A stretch of 64,000 nt of DNA from positions 2,836,001 through 2,900,000 of the forward strand of contig NZ_AYTM02000002.1 of assembly GCF_000507185.2 (NCBI RefSeq), written 5' to 3'. The notes under the pieces are model-generated. The model was not told the DNA's origin, made no database searches, and saw nothing but the letters and a program-made list of their open reading frames with translations. This stretch comes from Pseudomonas syringae KCTC 12500 (lineage in GTDB: Bacteria > Pseudomonadota > Gammaproteobacteria > Pseudomonadales > Pseudomonadaceae). Every line of letters begins with the position of its first letter. Positions within the stretch are counted from its first letter, which is position 1. Below are positions 32,419-41,846 of this stretch, piece by piece. The position numbers were made by a program, and so were the translations under genes.

Positions 32419-32458
32419 GTTGCCAGAGCGTGCCGCTACTCAGGCGCGCTCTGGCAAC
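32419..32458 (+). terminator. 12-bp perfect hairpin after gltD
   Basis: GTTGCCAGAGCG (32419-32430) pairs with CGCTCTGGCAAC (32447-32458) around a 16-base loop, eight bases after the gltD stop. No T-run follows, so it may stabilise the mRNA end or help a Rho-dependent stop. Confidence 0.5.
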
Positions 32459-32576
32459 AAGCGTCTACCCATCACGGGTAATTTACCGATTTCTCTGACA
32501 TCCCTTCTGCCCCCTCCTTCCTAAGCTTGGTGTAACTCGCTCAAGACGAGCGTTTTATCAACCAGGGAAGGACATC

Positions 32577-34124
32577 ATGAACAATCAGTTTGGTTTCTGT
32601 CTCGCGCTCTCGATAGCGCCCTGCACATTTGCCAGCCAGGCGTACGCCAACTTCGATGGACCGGTTTTCGGTTCGATCATCGAAAACAAGGCGGTTTACT
32701 TTGAGTCCAGTGTCGAGCTCCAGCGACGCATGAGCGCAGGCAGCCTGACCTCTGCCGGGCTGGTGACAGACCTGCTCCAGCGCATCGAAGTGCTGAACAA
32801 AAATGGCCCGGCGCTTAACGCCCTCATTGAAATCAACCCCGACGCTCTGCAGATAGCCGCGCAACTGGACGGGGAGCGTTCCCGTGGGGAGCAACGTGGG
32901 CCGCTGCATGGCATCCCCATCGTGATAAAAGACAATCTCGATACGGCCGACAGGATGCAGACGACTGCGGGTGCGCTCGCTATGGTCGGGGCGCCTGCGC
33001 CCCACGATGCTTTCGTGGTGCAGCGGCTTCGCGAGGCCGGCGCGATCATCATCGGCAAAGCCAATCTCAGCGAATGGGCGCATTTTCGTGGGTACGAGGT
33101 GCCGAGCGGTTGGAGTAGTCGCGGCGGGCAGACGCGTCATCCCTATGACTTGAACGCTGATCCGCTCGGCTCCAGCTCCGGTTCGGCAGTGGGCCTTGCG
33201 GCTGGATTTTCACCCTTGGCGGTGGGCACCGAGACCAATGGGTCGATCATCCAGCCTGCCGCCACGAGTGGTGTGATAGGGCTGAGGCCTACGCTGGGTC
33301 TGCTCAGCCGTACCGGCATGATTCCGCTCTCCAGTCGTCAGGACACCCCCGGGCCCATGGCGCGAACGGTCACGGATACCGCCATCCTGCTGACGGCGAT
33401 GAGCGGCACCGACCCTCTCGACGACGCCACCGCCCAAGCCACTGCTAACACCGTGAACTATGTCGATCAGCTCAGAACGGACGCGTTGAATGGCAAGCGC
33501 CTGGGCTATTCGAGCCGCACCCATGACGGCATGCTGATGGACGACGATCCTGAATTCCAAAAGGTGAAGAGTCGTTTGAGTTCCGCCGGGGCGATACTGG
33601 TTCCAGTCGACGTTCCGTCGATTGATAGCACCCCGGAGTATCGAGTGCTGCTGCATGACTTCAAGCGTGAGCTTAACGCTTACTTGAGCACACGCACCGG
33701 GCTGGGTGTCAGCACGCTGGATGACATCATCGCATTCAACACCGCGTCGGATGGGGCGCAAGCCTATGACCAGGATTTAATGATCGACTCCTCGGGCGCG
33801 ACTCTCGATCAGGAGGATTACCTGTCCATTGCAACCAGTCTGCGCACTGCCCATCGGCAATTGATCGATGGGCTCCTGCAACAGCACGCGCTTGACGCGC
33901 TGATTGACTGGTCAGAGGTTTCGTTCAAAGCGGTTGGCGCAATCGCGGGTTATCCGGGAATAACCGTGCCCGTCGGGTTCGAAGAGAATGGCCTGCCAAG
34001 AGGGTTATATTTTCTCTCCACTGCCTGGGATGAAGCTGATTTGCTGAGCTATGCCTACGCACTTGAACAGGCGCTTGCAGCATCTGCAGCTTCGGGGCAT
34101 TCGGGTATCAGTCAGGATAATTGA
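32577..34124 (+). CDS. Exported amidase-signature family hydrolase
   Basis: 515 residues with an N-terminal signal peptide ending AYA at about residue 24. The amidase-signature fold shows the Ser-cisSer-Lys triad: K118 in IVIKDNLD, S199 in GSSSGSAVG and S223 in TETNGSIIQPA. The family hydrolyses linear amides; export suggests action on a periplasmic or external substrate, but the substrate cannot be deduced. A GGGAAGGA ribosome-binding site precedes the ATG. It is flanked by gltD and the toxin-like gene, lying in the gap that is absent between gltD and hemE in PAO1, so it is an accessory gene. No partner gene is adjacent. Confidence 0.85.
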   Translation: MNNQFGFCLALSIAPCTFASQAYANFDGPVFGSIIENKAVYFESSVELQRRMSAGSLTSAGLVTDLLQRIEVLNKNGPALNALIEINPDALQIAAQLDGERSRGEQRGPLHGIPIVIKDNLDTADRMQTTAGALAMVGAPAPHDAFVVQRLREAGAIIIGKANLSEWAHFRGYEVPSGWSSRGGQTRHPYDLNADPLGSSSGSAVGLAAGFSPLAVGTETNGSIIQPAATSGVIGLRPTLGLLSRTGMIPLSSRQDTPGPMARTVTDTAILLTAMSGTDPLDDATAQATANTVNYVDQLRTDALNGKRLGYSSRTHDGMLMDDDPEFQKVKSRLSSAGAILVPVDVPSIDSTPEYRVLLHDFKRELNAYLSTRTGLGVSTLDDIIAFNTASDGAQAYDQDLMIDSSGATLDQEDYLSIATSLRTAHRQLIDGLLQQHALDALIDWSEVSFKAVGAIAGYPGITVPVGFEENGLPRGLYFLSTAWDEADLLSYAYALEQALAASAASGHSGISQDN

Positions 34125-34447
34125 TTCCATATTCCAGCGTGGCCAAGGTCAGGCCTGGATTGGGGGGGCTGGGAAAACGGTTTCGTGACGTTTTGAAATA
34201 ACCTGATCCCGGTATTGAAAAGCGCTTTTCATTAAGTTTCGCCGCCCTGCCACAGGCGGTGTATCAAGGTTTCAATCCCTCTTTTGAATGCCGATCAAAG
34301 CCTGTTGCGGTGTAGGTGACAGGTGATTGTTTACAGCTGTTTTCCGCCCCCTTTACCGACGCCTGAAAAGGATTACGCTCCTGATCCTCATCGGGAGCTC
34401 ATCGTCTTGGATACTCCCTCCATCCATGTTGCTATAAGGAAATAGCT
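34125..34447 (+). other. 323-bp intergenic region upstream of the toxin-like gene
   Basis: Contains no open frame of note. An AAGGAAA ribosome-binding site (34436-34442) precedes the ATG at 34448. TATAAG at 34433-34438 is too close to the start and lacks a properly spaced -35. No GGAACC hrp-box and no sigma-54 GG-GC pair was found by eye. It is somewhat richer in AT than the flanking genes (for example 34180-34230). Confidence 0.5.
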
Positions 34448-37400
34448 ATGTTGAACGCAGCACCCATGGGCAAGCTTGCGCGCTCCACTGAACAGCAATC
34501 TCTCGGCCCGGACAGGTTCACGCCCAGTAGCGTTGCCGTCCGCGAACACCGCAACCGGGAACGGGCAGACCGGATAATCGACCAGTTCGTCGAGCGCTTC
34601 ACAGAGAAAGACTTTTTCCCGGATGACGGCGATGAGGCTTTGTTTGCCTTACTGGTTCAGTTGCCTGAATGGCCTGCAGACCTGTCGATCCGGATTCACA
34701 ACGAGAACGACGAAGTCCTCGCGATTTTTTTGAAAGGCAACGATGAAAGCGTCGTTCAGAACAGTGTTGTCCTGATGCAGAACGCTGATGCTTATATCGT
34801 TCCGGATAATATTCCGGTCGCCGATGACGAGCCATTGCTGCGTTGGGTGTTCAGTCAGTTGCCGGTAGGTTCCAAGGTCGGAATGGGCGGCAACTTTCCC
34901 GGTAGTCACAGTGATAGCGGACGAATCGTCACCCTGCGCGAGCAAATAGCGGGGCTGGCAAATGACCAGAGGCCGCTGTTATTCGATGCACTTGTGGCGG
35001 CCGGTGAGGGCGCCTCGAAGGTTCAGCTGGATACCCGCACACGAAATCCCTTCCTGCCCCTGTGGATTCGTCAGCAGACTCTGCTTTCCGCTGCTCTGAG
35101 CGAACTGTGCGCTTTATACCCACAGGTTCCCGTCGGACGTCTTGAAGAGCTGCTGGAGCAGTTGCCGCTGACAGTGCAGGACGACGCTGACTTTCTGGAT
35201 AATGGTGGTCTGCCAGACTCTTTCGACGAGGCCTTGAACATTTCTGTGCAGGAATGGAGCAGCAGTCTGGCTATCGACGGCCTGTCGCGAACACGGAGCT
35301 TCAACGCCTGCACCGATGAGCTGGCCCGCAAGATCACAAGCGAATTGCTGGCTGCTGAATCGGGGCGAGCGTTGCTGATCTTCGAGCCCGGCGATAGCGA
35401 GTCCTTCCCGGCAGACCCTGACGATACCCGTATCGTTTTGCGGCATGACGGCTACGGTAATTACAGTGCACGGGACGCCGAGAACGGTGAGTTTGTCTCA
35501 TTCAAGCCGGGTACCGACAGCTTCTATCTCGCGATCGGTTCGCAATTGAAAACCGAAGAGCGTTCTGCGCTGGGCATGCAGTTCGAGCAGGATGTGAAAG
35601 GGATTCGCGACGTTCTGACCCGGCGTGCCATTGAGAAAAATCGCGGTTGGTTTGACCCTGAGCAACCCACTGAAATCGAAAGCGATTGTCTGCCTGACTG
35701 GTTCGCGAACGCGACCGATGTCGAAAAACAGCGCTGGCAAGTGGCGGTGCAGGACTACAGTCAGGCCTTGCTCGAAGCCCAGGCACCTGACCTGCTGGAT
35801 CCTTCCATTTACGGACAGCCGGACCGGTTGCGTCACTACGCCCGGGCGAGGCTACAAGAGCGAATTTTGCTCGACCACGGTATGACAGTGGATCCTGACC
35901 TTATCACCGTCCATACCATCAGCGTCGAGATTGATCCGGGTGTCGGCATTGATATCGATTACGAATATGTCGGCCCTTCCGAGCTGGAGCCGCATTACGA
36001 AACTCAAGAGCGCAGCCTTACAGATCTGTCGCTGGAAAACATTGCCTTCACCAATATCAACTTTCTACTCACCAGTCGCGCGTTTGACGATCAAGGGCAA
36101 TTGGTCCGTTTCCTCAACGCTGGTTATCTGTTTGGCCTGATTCGTGATCTGAACATTGGTGAGAGTTACTCCAGATACCTCAGCACGGTTCTGTCCACGT
36201 CGGCGGCAGGACAATGGCACTGTGAGCGTTATGCACGCGTCATGCGCGCACAAATGCGCCTCGACGCGATCGAGGCGAAGATGGCGGGCGACTTTCTGGG
36301 CGATGGCGGGCTTCCTCCCGAGCTGGCGAACAGAGGCTACAAATGGGTTGCCGCGGTGCTTGATCATCCAACTGACAGTGATGATCGCGCAATGGTGGAG
36401 GGGCATCGCATTCAGGTCAGCCAGTTACTCATCAATGGTGTTTCATTGAGTGGTGTATTGGTGATCGGCACAGAGTCGCGCTCCAGCGTCGCCACGCTGA
36501 TGGTCTTTACCCCGCAGGCTCCTGACGGAATATGCTTTCGGGAGATGAGCAATTCGCAGGAGTTTCGGCAGCGGATCCTGCTTGAGCCCGATTTTCTGGA
36601 CTATCTGGTGGGCAAGGCACCTTTGGCCGCCCAGGCCGATGTCAGGCATGTGCTGACCGCTGGCCGTGACACGCTGTTCATGGATCTGCAGCCGTGTACC
36701 GGGAATTTTCTCGAGGCGGTCTATGAGTCTGAAGTCGCTCGGGTGATTTCTGCCGTCGATGAACAGACCAATACCAACTGGGAAACCTACTGGGAAAGTG
36801 CCTGGGAAATCACCAAAGTCGTTGGCGACATCGTCCTCATCTTCACGCCTTTCAAAGTGCAGTTGCCGATCGCTGCCCTTCGCAGTTTTTACGCCATCTG
36901 GCAGGGCGTTGGGAAGAAGTCCAGCGAACAGGGTATCGCTCCGTTGTATTTCGTTCAGGCGGCGCTGTTGTTGGCCGATGCACTGACGCTGTCAAAAGGA
37001 CGGCGGGTCAGGACGTCTTCTGCGGCAAAGACAGGCCGCTCTGTGCTCGACCCGAAAACAGCCGTATCCAAAACGCCTGTCGGTTTGAAAATGCGTGACG
37101 ACGGGATTTACCGGGGCATCCATGAGAAAGCTCAAGAGGGTGTGCCGAGCCGCTTTTATGCCGTGCAACAGGAAAAAGCCTATGCCGTCACATATGACTC
37201 CGACTCGGCAGCGTGGCGGGTTATCGATTCGCGGCGGCCAGATGCTTACTACCAACTGCCGATCCAGCTTGACGATCAAGGTGTCTGGGTGCATGCGTCG
37301 ACCGGTTTGCGCGGCGGTGGCAGACACCGCATAACCAAACTGCCCATGGAATCAGCAGGCGGTGCCGGTACGCCGGGCAAGAGCGCTGGAAAGCTCAGGT

Positions 37401-37708
37401 ACAAAATACACATGAATGATTTTTTCGACACTGCCGAGTTCAAAGCGGCGTATGAGCATATACAGGCCAAGGATCTGGAAGCCTCAGTCAAGAATGCTGT
37501 TGAGAAGTACGTTCTTGATGGCGCTGCTCACCTGCATAAATGGAAGCCCACTGCAAAAAATAAACTGGATAAAAACGGAAAGTTTTATTTCCTGGACCTG
37601 ACTTCCATTGGCGATAGCACTGGGAGAGGGGATTGGCGTCTGGGGCTCAAGCGGGTGGAAAAAGGCATGCTTGAGCCTTTCGATATCGTCAACCATAAGA
37701 ACATGTGA
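34448..37708 (+). CDS. Dermonecrotic-toxin-like (DUF6543-type) large protein with separate C-terminal module
   Basis: 1086 residues. The body resembles the large Pseudomonas proteins annotated as dermonecrotic toxin domain (DUF6543): an early LPEWPADLSIRI segment, then CLPDWFANATDVEKQRW, RHYARARLQERI, DPDLITVHTI and RSLTDLSLENI around residues 415-530. This family call is from memory of these phrases, not a search. Residues about 785-860 hold hydrophobic stretches (VVGDIVLIFTPF, LYFVQAALLLADAL) that could insert in membranes. After a Gly/Lys-rich hinge (about 970-985) comes a roughly 100-residue basic C-terminal module (FFDTAEFKAAYEH ... GRGDWRLGLKRVEKG ... IVNHKNM), coded by more AT-rich DNA. 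There is no signal peptide. No small gene follows that could encode an immunity protein. Function unproven. Confidence 0.65.
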   Translation: MLNAAPMGKLARSTEQQSLGPDRFTPSSVAVREHRNRERADRIIDQFVERFTEKDFFPDDGDEALFALLVQLPEWPADLSIRIHNENDEVLAIFLKGNDESVVQNSVVLMQNADAYIVPDNIPVADDEPLLRWVFSQLPVGSKVGMGGNFPGSHSDSGRIVTLREQIAGLANDQRPLLFDALVAAGEGASKVQLDTRTRNPFLPLWIRQQTLLSAALSELCALYPQVPVGRLEELLEQLPLTVQDDADFLDNGGLPDSFDEALNISVQEWSSSLAIDGLSRTRSFNACTDELARKITSELLAAESGRALLIFEPGDSESFPADPDDTRIVLRHDGYGNYSARDAENGEFVSFKPGTDSFYLAIGSQLKTEERSALGMQFEQDVKGIRDVLTRRAIEKNRGWFDPEQPTEIESDCLPDWFANATDVEKQRWQVAVQDYSQALLEAQAPDLLDPSIYGQPDRLRHYARARLQERILLDHGMTVDPDLITVHTISVEIDPGVGIDIDYEYVGPSELEPHYETQERSLTDLSLENIAFTNINFLLTSRAFDDQGQLVRFLNAGYLFGLIRDLNIGESYSRYLSTVLSTSAAGQWHCERYARVMRAQMRLDAIEAKMAGDFLGDGGLPPELANRGYKWVAAVLDHPTDSDDRAMVEGHRIQVSQLLINGVSLSGVLVIGTESRSSVATLMVFTPQAPDGICFREMSNSQEFRQRILLEPDFLDYLVGKAPLAAQADVRHVLTAGRDTLFMDLQPCTGNFLEAVYESEVARVISAVDEQTNTNWETYWESAWEITKVVGDIVLIFTPFKVQLPIAALRSFYAIWQGVGKKSSEQGIAPLYFVQAALLLADALTLSKGRRVRTSSAAKTGRSVLDPKTAVSKTPVGLKMRDDGIYRGIHEKAQEGVPSRFYAVQQEKAYAVTYDSDSAAWRVIDSRRPDAYYQLPIQLDDQGVWVHASTGLRGGGRHRITKLPMESAGGAGTPGKSAGKLRYKIHMNDFFDTAEFKAAYEHIQAKDLEASVKNAVEKYVLDGAAHLHKWKPTAKNKLDKNGKFYFLDLTSIGDSTGRGDWRLGLKRVEKGMLEPFDIVNHKNM

Positions 37709-37772
37709 GAGAAATCGGCCGGTTCTGAAGGCGCATGACCCTGTATAACGACAGCAAATCGCCTCGATAGAC

Positions 37773-37800
37773 AAAAGGCACGGCTCCCGCCGTGCCTTTT
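37773..37800. terminator. Rho-independent terminator after the toxin-like gene
   Basis: A 12-bp perfect stem, AAAAGGCACGGC (37773-37784) with its complement at 37789-37800 and loop TCCC. It ends in TTTT on the plus strand, with matching A on the other side. Confidence 0.88.
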
Positions 37801-37847
37801 GCGTCGAGCTCTGAGAAAATGCCGGCACTTTTATTGCGGATGCCGAC

Positions 37848-38912
37848 ATGACTGCCCTGAAGAACGACCGTTTCCTTCGCGCTTTGCTCAAGCAACCCGT
37901 AGACGTCACGCCGGTATGGATGATGCGTCAGGCAGGTCGTTACCTGCCGGAGTACCGCGCCAGCCGCGCCAGTGCCGGGGACTTCATGAGCCTGTGCAAG
38001 AACCCGCAGTTCGCCTGTGAAGTCACCATGCAGCCGCTGGATCGCTACCCGCTGGACGCAGCGATTCTGTTTTCCGACATCCTGACCATTCCCGATGCGA
38101 TGGGCCAGGGGCTGTACTTTGAAACCGGCGAAGGTCCGCGCTTCAGGAAAACCGTCAGCACGCTGGCCGACATCGAAGCGTTGCCGATCCCTGATGCACA
38201 GCAGGATCTGGGTTACGTGATGGATGCGGTCAGCACCATTCGCCGCGAACTCAACGGTCGTGTACCGCTGATCGGTTTCGCTGGCAGCCCGTGGACGTTG
38301 GCGACCTACATGGTCGAGGGCGGTTCGTCGAAGGACTTCCGCAAATCCAAGGCCATGCTTTACGACAACCCGCAAGCCATGCACCTGCTGCTCGACAAGC
38401 TGGCGCAGTCAGTGACGTCCTACCTCAATGGCCAGATCCTGGCCGGTGCGCAGGCCGTGCAGATCTTCGACAGCTGGGGCGGCAGCCTGTCTTCGGCGGC
38501 GTATCAGGAGTTCTCGCTGGCCTACATGCGCAAGATCGTCAACGGCCTGATTCGCGAAAACGACGGGCGCAAGGTGCCAGTGATCGTGTTCACCAAAGGC
38601 GGCGGCCTGTGGCTGGAAAGCATTGCCGACATCGGTGCAGACACCCTCGGGCTGGACTGGACTTGCGACATCGGCGAAGCGCGTCAGCGTGTCGGCAGCA
38701 AGGTTTCGCTGCAAGGGAACATGGACCCGACCGTGCTGTACGCGCGCCCGGAAGCCATCCGCCAGGAAGTCGCGCGCATCCTTGCCAGCTACGGCAGTGG
38801 CACCGGCCACGTCTTCAACCTCGGCCACGGCATCACCCCTGAAGTCGACCCGGCCAATGCCGGTGCGTTCATCAACGCGGTACACGAGTTGTCGGCGCAG
38901 TATCACCAGTAG
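37848..38912 (+). CDS. hemE: Uroporphyrinogen decarboxylase
   Basis: 354 residues, the normal length. Decarboxylates the four acetate side chains of uroporphyrinogen III to give coproporphyrinogen III in haem synthesis. The N-terminal signature [16 protein letters not shown] and the second signature [17 protein letters not shown] are present, with the catalytic Asp in [14 protein letters not shown]. In PAO1 hemE directly follows gltD; here about 5.4 kb of accessory DNA separates them. Confidence 0.97.
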   Translation: MTALKNDRFLRALLKQPVDVTPVWMMRQAGRYLPEYRASRASAGDFMSLCKNPQFACEVTMQPLDRYPLDAAILFSDILTIPDAMGQGLYFETGEGPRFRKTVSTLADIEALPIPDAQQDLGYVMDAVSTIRRELNGRVPLIGFAGSPWTLATYMVEGGSSKDFRKSKAMLYDNPQAMHLLLDKLAQSVTSYLNGQILAGAQAVQIFDSWGGSLSSAAYQEFSLAYMRKIVNGLIRENDGRKVPVIVFTKGGGLWLESIADIGADTLGLDWTCDIGEARQRVGSKVSLQGNMDPTVLYARPEAIRQEVARILASYGSGTGHVFNLGHGITPEVDPANAGAFINAVHELSAQYHQ

Positions 38913-39052
38913 TTGCTGGGCTGACGATGTTGGTTTTTGAGAGCTGAACCTATGGGAGAGGAAATAGAAAAGACTATTCCTCTTGCTGATTCTCAGGGCT
39001 GATCGCTGGTCATCGGACGACGGTAGTGCTCTTAGGGACAAGGAGTGATAAA

Positions 39053-39141
39053 TTGCCGGCAAGCAAGCCGGCAAAAATAGCCGGTTAAAAATTACCCAGC
39101 CCCTATAAGTAGGGGCATTAGGTGGGGTTTAAAACCGGCAA
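39053..39141 (+). promoter_or_regulatory. Cluster of four GCCGGC-type palindromes at the Fic gene promoter
   Basis: Four related 10-bp sites: TTGCCGGCAA (39053-39062, perfect palindrome), AAGCCGGCAA (39065-39074), TAGCCGGTTA (39078-39087) and AAACCGGCAA (39132-39141, ending at the ATG). The first three are spaced 12-13 bases apart, roughly one helical turn. Between the third and fourth lies CCCCTATAAGTAGGGG with a -10-like TATAAG at 39104-39109. The layout suggests operators that would let a bound protein block promoter and ribosome-binding site. The binding protein is unknown; the C-terminal winged helix of the Fic protein itself is one candidate. Confidence 0.5.
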
Positions 39142-40323
39142 ATGGCATTCACACCGTACATTCCCCAAGACAAAGCGCCCGATGAGTTGCAGGATCAGGT
39201 CGTCCAGATCATGCGGCTCGATGCGGCCCTCCACGCGAAAATTCCGGGCCCGCTGCGCTTGCCGATGATGAATCTGCTTCGGGTGGTGAATTCTTACTAC
39301 AGCAACAAGATCGAGGGTAACTCCACGATTCCCGCCGACATTCTGCGTGCCGAGGATGCGCCTCAGGAGTTCAAGGGTGCAAAGGACCTGCAGGAGATCA
39401 AGCGTCACATTGAAGCCCAGCGTCGACTTACCGATGAGCCTATCAATCAGGTCGACGTGTGCACGAAGAGCGCTATCTCACGCATGCACCGCGAGTTCTA
39501 TGTTGGCGTGCCCGAAGATATGCTGGATATTCAACTCAATGAGAAGGGCGATACCGTGCGTATGGTCCCCGGCGAATTCCGGCATCTGGGGGTTCGCGTC
39601 GGCAAGCACATCCCTCCAACCGTCGAGCAGATGCCCACATACCTCAACGATTTTGAGCGAATGTACCGCCTGGACTGGATTCACGGCCTTTCGGGCTTCT
39701 TTGCGGCTGCAGCGTCGCACCACAGGCTGATGTGGATTCACCCATTTATGGATGGCAACGGTCGCACCGGCCGCCTGTTCACGGATCAGTACCTCAAGGC
39801 AGCTGGCTTTGGTGGGTATGGTCTGTGGTCCATGAGCCGTGGATTTGCCCGCAACGTCACCGCCTACTACGAGATGCTTGGCGCCGCCGACCACCCGCGC
39901 AAAGGTGAGCTGGACGGGCGGGGTGAGCTTTCGGATAGTGGCCTGTTGCGCTGGACCCGTTTCTTCACGGAGACTGCCCTGGATCAGGTGCAATACTTCA
40001 GCGCGCAGCTTGAACCGGAAAGGCTTGGCGAGCGGATCGACGTTTATTTCGAGATGCGCAGCCGTCGCGCGCTTTCGGACAGCAAGGGCGAGACTCTTCC
40101 TGAGCTCCGTATAGAGGCCCGAGATGTCTATAAGGCGTTGCTCTACCAGGGCGATCAGCAGCGCGCTGATATTCAGGCCCGCTTGGGCGTCGGCGAGCGC
40201 ACCACACGCAGTCTGTTGAGCCAGATGGCCAAAGAGGGCTTGATAACGTTGGACGGCCGCAAGCCGGTAGCCCTGAACCTATCCCGGCACTCGATCGAGT
40301 TCCTGTTTCCCTACCTCTGGTAA
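39142..40323 (+). CDS. Fic-domain protein (class II, probable AMP-transferase) with C-terminal winged helix
   Basis: 393 residues. The Fic core shows H200-PFMDGNGR-TGR, the full HPFx(D/E)GNGRxxR active site, so AMP (or another nucleotide moiety) transfer to a protein hydroxyl is expected. The N-terminal inhibitory helix has S54-xxx-E58-G59-N60 (YYSNKIEGNST), the class II autoinhibition motif on the same chain, so no separate antitoxin is required. Residues about 325-385 (YKALLYQGDQQRADIQARLGVGERTTRSLLSQMAKEGLI) form a winged helix that may bind DNA. ATG at 39142; a GGTGGGG ribosome-binding site is 14 bases away, rather far. It stands alone between hemE and a convergent gene, in a position that looks accessory. 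Confidence 0.88.
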   Translation: MAFTPYIPQDKAPDELQDQVVQIMRLDAALHAKIPGPLRLPMMNLLRVVNSYYSNKIEGNSTIPADILRAEDAPQEFKGAKDLQEIKRHIEAQRRLTDEPINQVDVCTKSAISRMHREFYVGVPEDMLDIQLNEKGDTVRMVPGEFRHLGVRVGKHIPPTVEQMPTYLNDFERMYRLDWIHGLSGFFAAAASHHRLMWIHPFMDGNGRTGRLFTDQYLKAAGFGGYGLWSMSRGFARNVTAYYEMLGAADHPRKGELDGRGELSDSGLLRWTRFFTETALDQVQYFSAQLEPERLGERIDVYFEMRSRRALSDSKGETLPELRIEARDVYKALLYQGDQQRADIQARLGVGERTTRSLLSQMAKEGLITLDGRKPVALNLSRHSIEFLFPYLW

Positions 40324-40356
40324 CCCTGTACGCACCAGGGTCATCCTTCCCTTTTC

Positions 40357-40380
40357 AGCGCCGACGACTACGTCGGCGCT
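40357..40380. terminator. Hairpin between convergent fic and D-aminoacylase genes
   Basis: AGCGCCGACG (40357-40366) and CGTCGGCGCT (40371-40380) form a 10-bp stem with loop ACTA. It overlaps the last bases of the D-aminoacylase gene and has CTTTTC before and TTTC after, so a bidirectional terminator is plausible. Confidence 0.55.
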
Positions 40381-41843
40381 TTCGCATCCGCAAAGCCTTC
40401 GCGCAGCGAACCGCTGCGGGGCAGGAATCGGCCCTGTCGCTCGCCATGCGGTTTGCCGTCGGCATAGCTCAAGCGGCCGTTGACCCAGACACCGTCGATG
40501 CCTTGCGCCGCTCGCTGAGGGTCTTTGAAATCTGCAACGTCGCGTACGGTTTGCGGGTTGAACAGCACCAGATCCGCCCAGTAACCCTCGCGAATAAGAC
40601 CGCGCTCACGCAAGGCGAAGCGCGCGGCCGACAGCCCGGTCATTTTGTGTACGGCGGTGTGCAACGCAAACAGACCCTTGTCGCGGCTGAAATGCCCGAG
40701 CACTCTGGGGAACGCGCCCCACAGGCGCGGATGGGGAAACGGGTCTTCCGGAAGACCATCGGAGCCGATCATCGCCAGCGGGTGAGACATGATGCGCTCG
40801 ACGTCGCCCTCATCCATGCCGTAGTACACCGCGCCTGCAGGCTGCAACTTGCGTGCGGCGTCCAGCAATGACAGCCCCCAGTCGGCGGCAATCTCCTGCA
40901 GATCCCTGCCGCCCTGATCCGGGTGCGGCGTAGACCAGGTGATGGTGATGCGGAACGCGTCTGTAACTTGTTTGAGGTCCAGCGTCGAAGAGCTGGCCGC
41001 ATAGGGATAGCAGTCGCAACCTACCGGATGGTCCTGCGCGGCTTTTTCCAGGGCTGCCAGCAGTTGCGGGCTGCGTCCCCAGTTGCCGGCACCAGCGCAT
41101 TTCATGTGCGAGATGATGACCGGTGAGCGCGCATGGCGGCCTATATCGAATGCTTCCGCCATGGCCTCCAGCACCGGCTCGAATTCGCTGCGCAGGTGGG
41201 TGGTGTAAATCGCGCCGAACGCGCTGAGCTCTTCCGCCAGTTGTTTGACCTCGCTGGTTTCGGCCGAGAACGCAGAGGCGTAGGCAAGGCCGGTCGATAA
41301 CCCCAGCGCGCCCGCTTCCAGGCTGTCACGCAACTGCACGCGCATGGCGGCAATTTCTTCCGGACTGGCGCTGCGTAACAAGTCATCCATGTGGTTGCTA
41401 CGCAAGGCGGTATGGCCGATCAGGGCCGCCACGTTGACGGCGGGCCGGGCGTTGTCGACGGCGGCGCGGTAGTCGGTGAAGCGTGGATAGACGAACGCAG
41501 CCGCGTCGCCCAGCAGGTTCATGGGGTCGGGAGGATTGCCCGTTAGCGAAACCGGCGACGCGCTGATCCCGCAGTTGCCGACGATGACGGTCGTCACGCC
41601 CTGGCTGATTTTCGGCAGCATCTCGGGTTTGCGGATGACCACCGTATCGTCGTGGGTGTGCACATCGATAAACCCGGGGGCCAGTACGCGACCGGCCGCA
41701 TCGACTTCTTCCCGAGCACTGGCATCGCTCAGACTGCCAATGCGCTGGATGCGTCCTTCGCTGATTGCCACATCGGCGCGCACTCCCGGTGTGTCACTGC
41801 CGTCGATGACCAGTGCGTCGCGAATGATCAGGTCATAAAGCAT
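40368..41843 (-). CDS. N-acyl-D-amino-acid deacylase (D-aminoacylase)
   Basis: 491 residues of the amidohydrolase superfamily. Hydrolyses N-acyl-D-amino acids to D-amino acids and a carboxylate. Zinc-site residues expected for D-aminoacylases are visible: H62 and H64 in FIDVHTHDD, C91 in GNCGIS, H216 in TTHLRSE, H246 in ISHMKCAG, and the catalytic D362 in MIGSDGLPEDPFPHPR. The C-terminal beta domain (ADLVLFNPQTVRD) is normal. It follows the RpiR regulator by three bases and the GntP permease, suggesting a cassette that imports and deacylates an N-acyl-D-amino acid or related sugar acid. Confidence 0.92.
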   Translation of the reverse strand: MLYDLIIRDALVIDGSDTPGVRADVAISEGRIQRIGSLSDASAREEVDAAGRVLAPGFIDVHTHDDTVVIRKPEMLPKISQGVTTVIVGNCGISASPVSLTGNPPDPMNLLGDAAAFVYPRFTDYRAAVDNARPAVNVAALIGHTALRSNHMDDLLRSASPEEIAAMRVQLRDSLEAGALGLSTGLAYASAFSAETSEVKQLAEELSAFGAIYTTHLRSEFEPVLEAMAEAFDIGRHARSPVIISHMKCAGAGNWGRSPQLLAALEKAAQDHPVGCDCYPYAASSSTLDLKQVTDAFRITITWSTPHPDQGGRDLQEIAADWGLSLLDAARKLQPAGAVYYGMDEGDVERIMSHPLAMIGSDGLPEDPFPHPRLWGAFPRVLGHFSRDKGLFALHTAVHKMTGLSAARFALRERGLIREGYWADLVLFNPQTVRDVADFKDPQRAAQGIDGVWVNGRLSYADGKPHGERQGRFLPRSGSLREGFADAKAPT

Positions 41844-41846
41844 GGT

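Noticed and set aside
34125..34447. hrp-box or sigma-54 promoter ahead of the toxin-like gene
   Set aside because: No GGAACC with CCAC at the right spacing and no GG/GC sigma-54 pair was found, so type III co-regulation is not supported.
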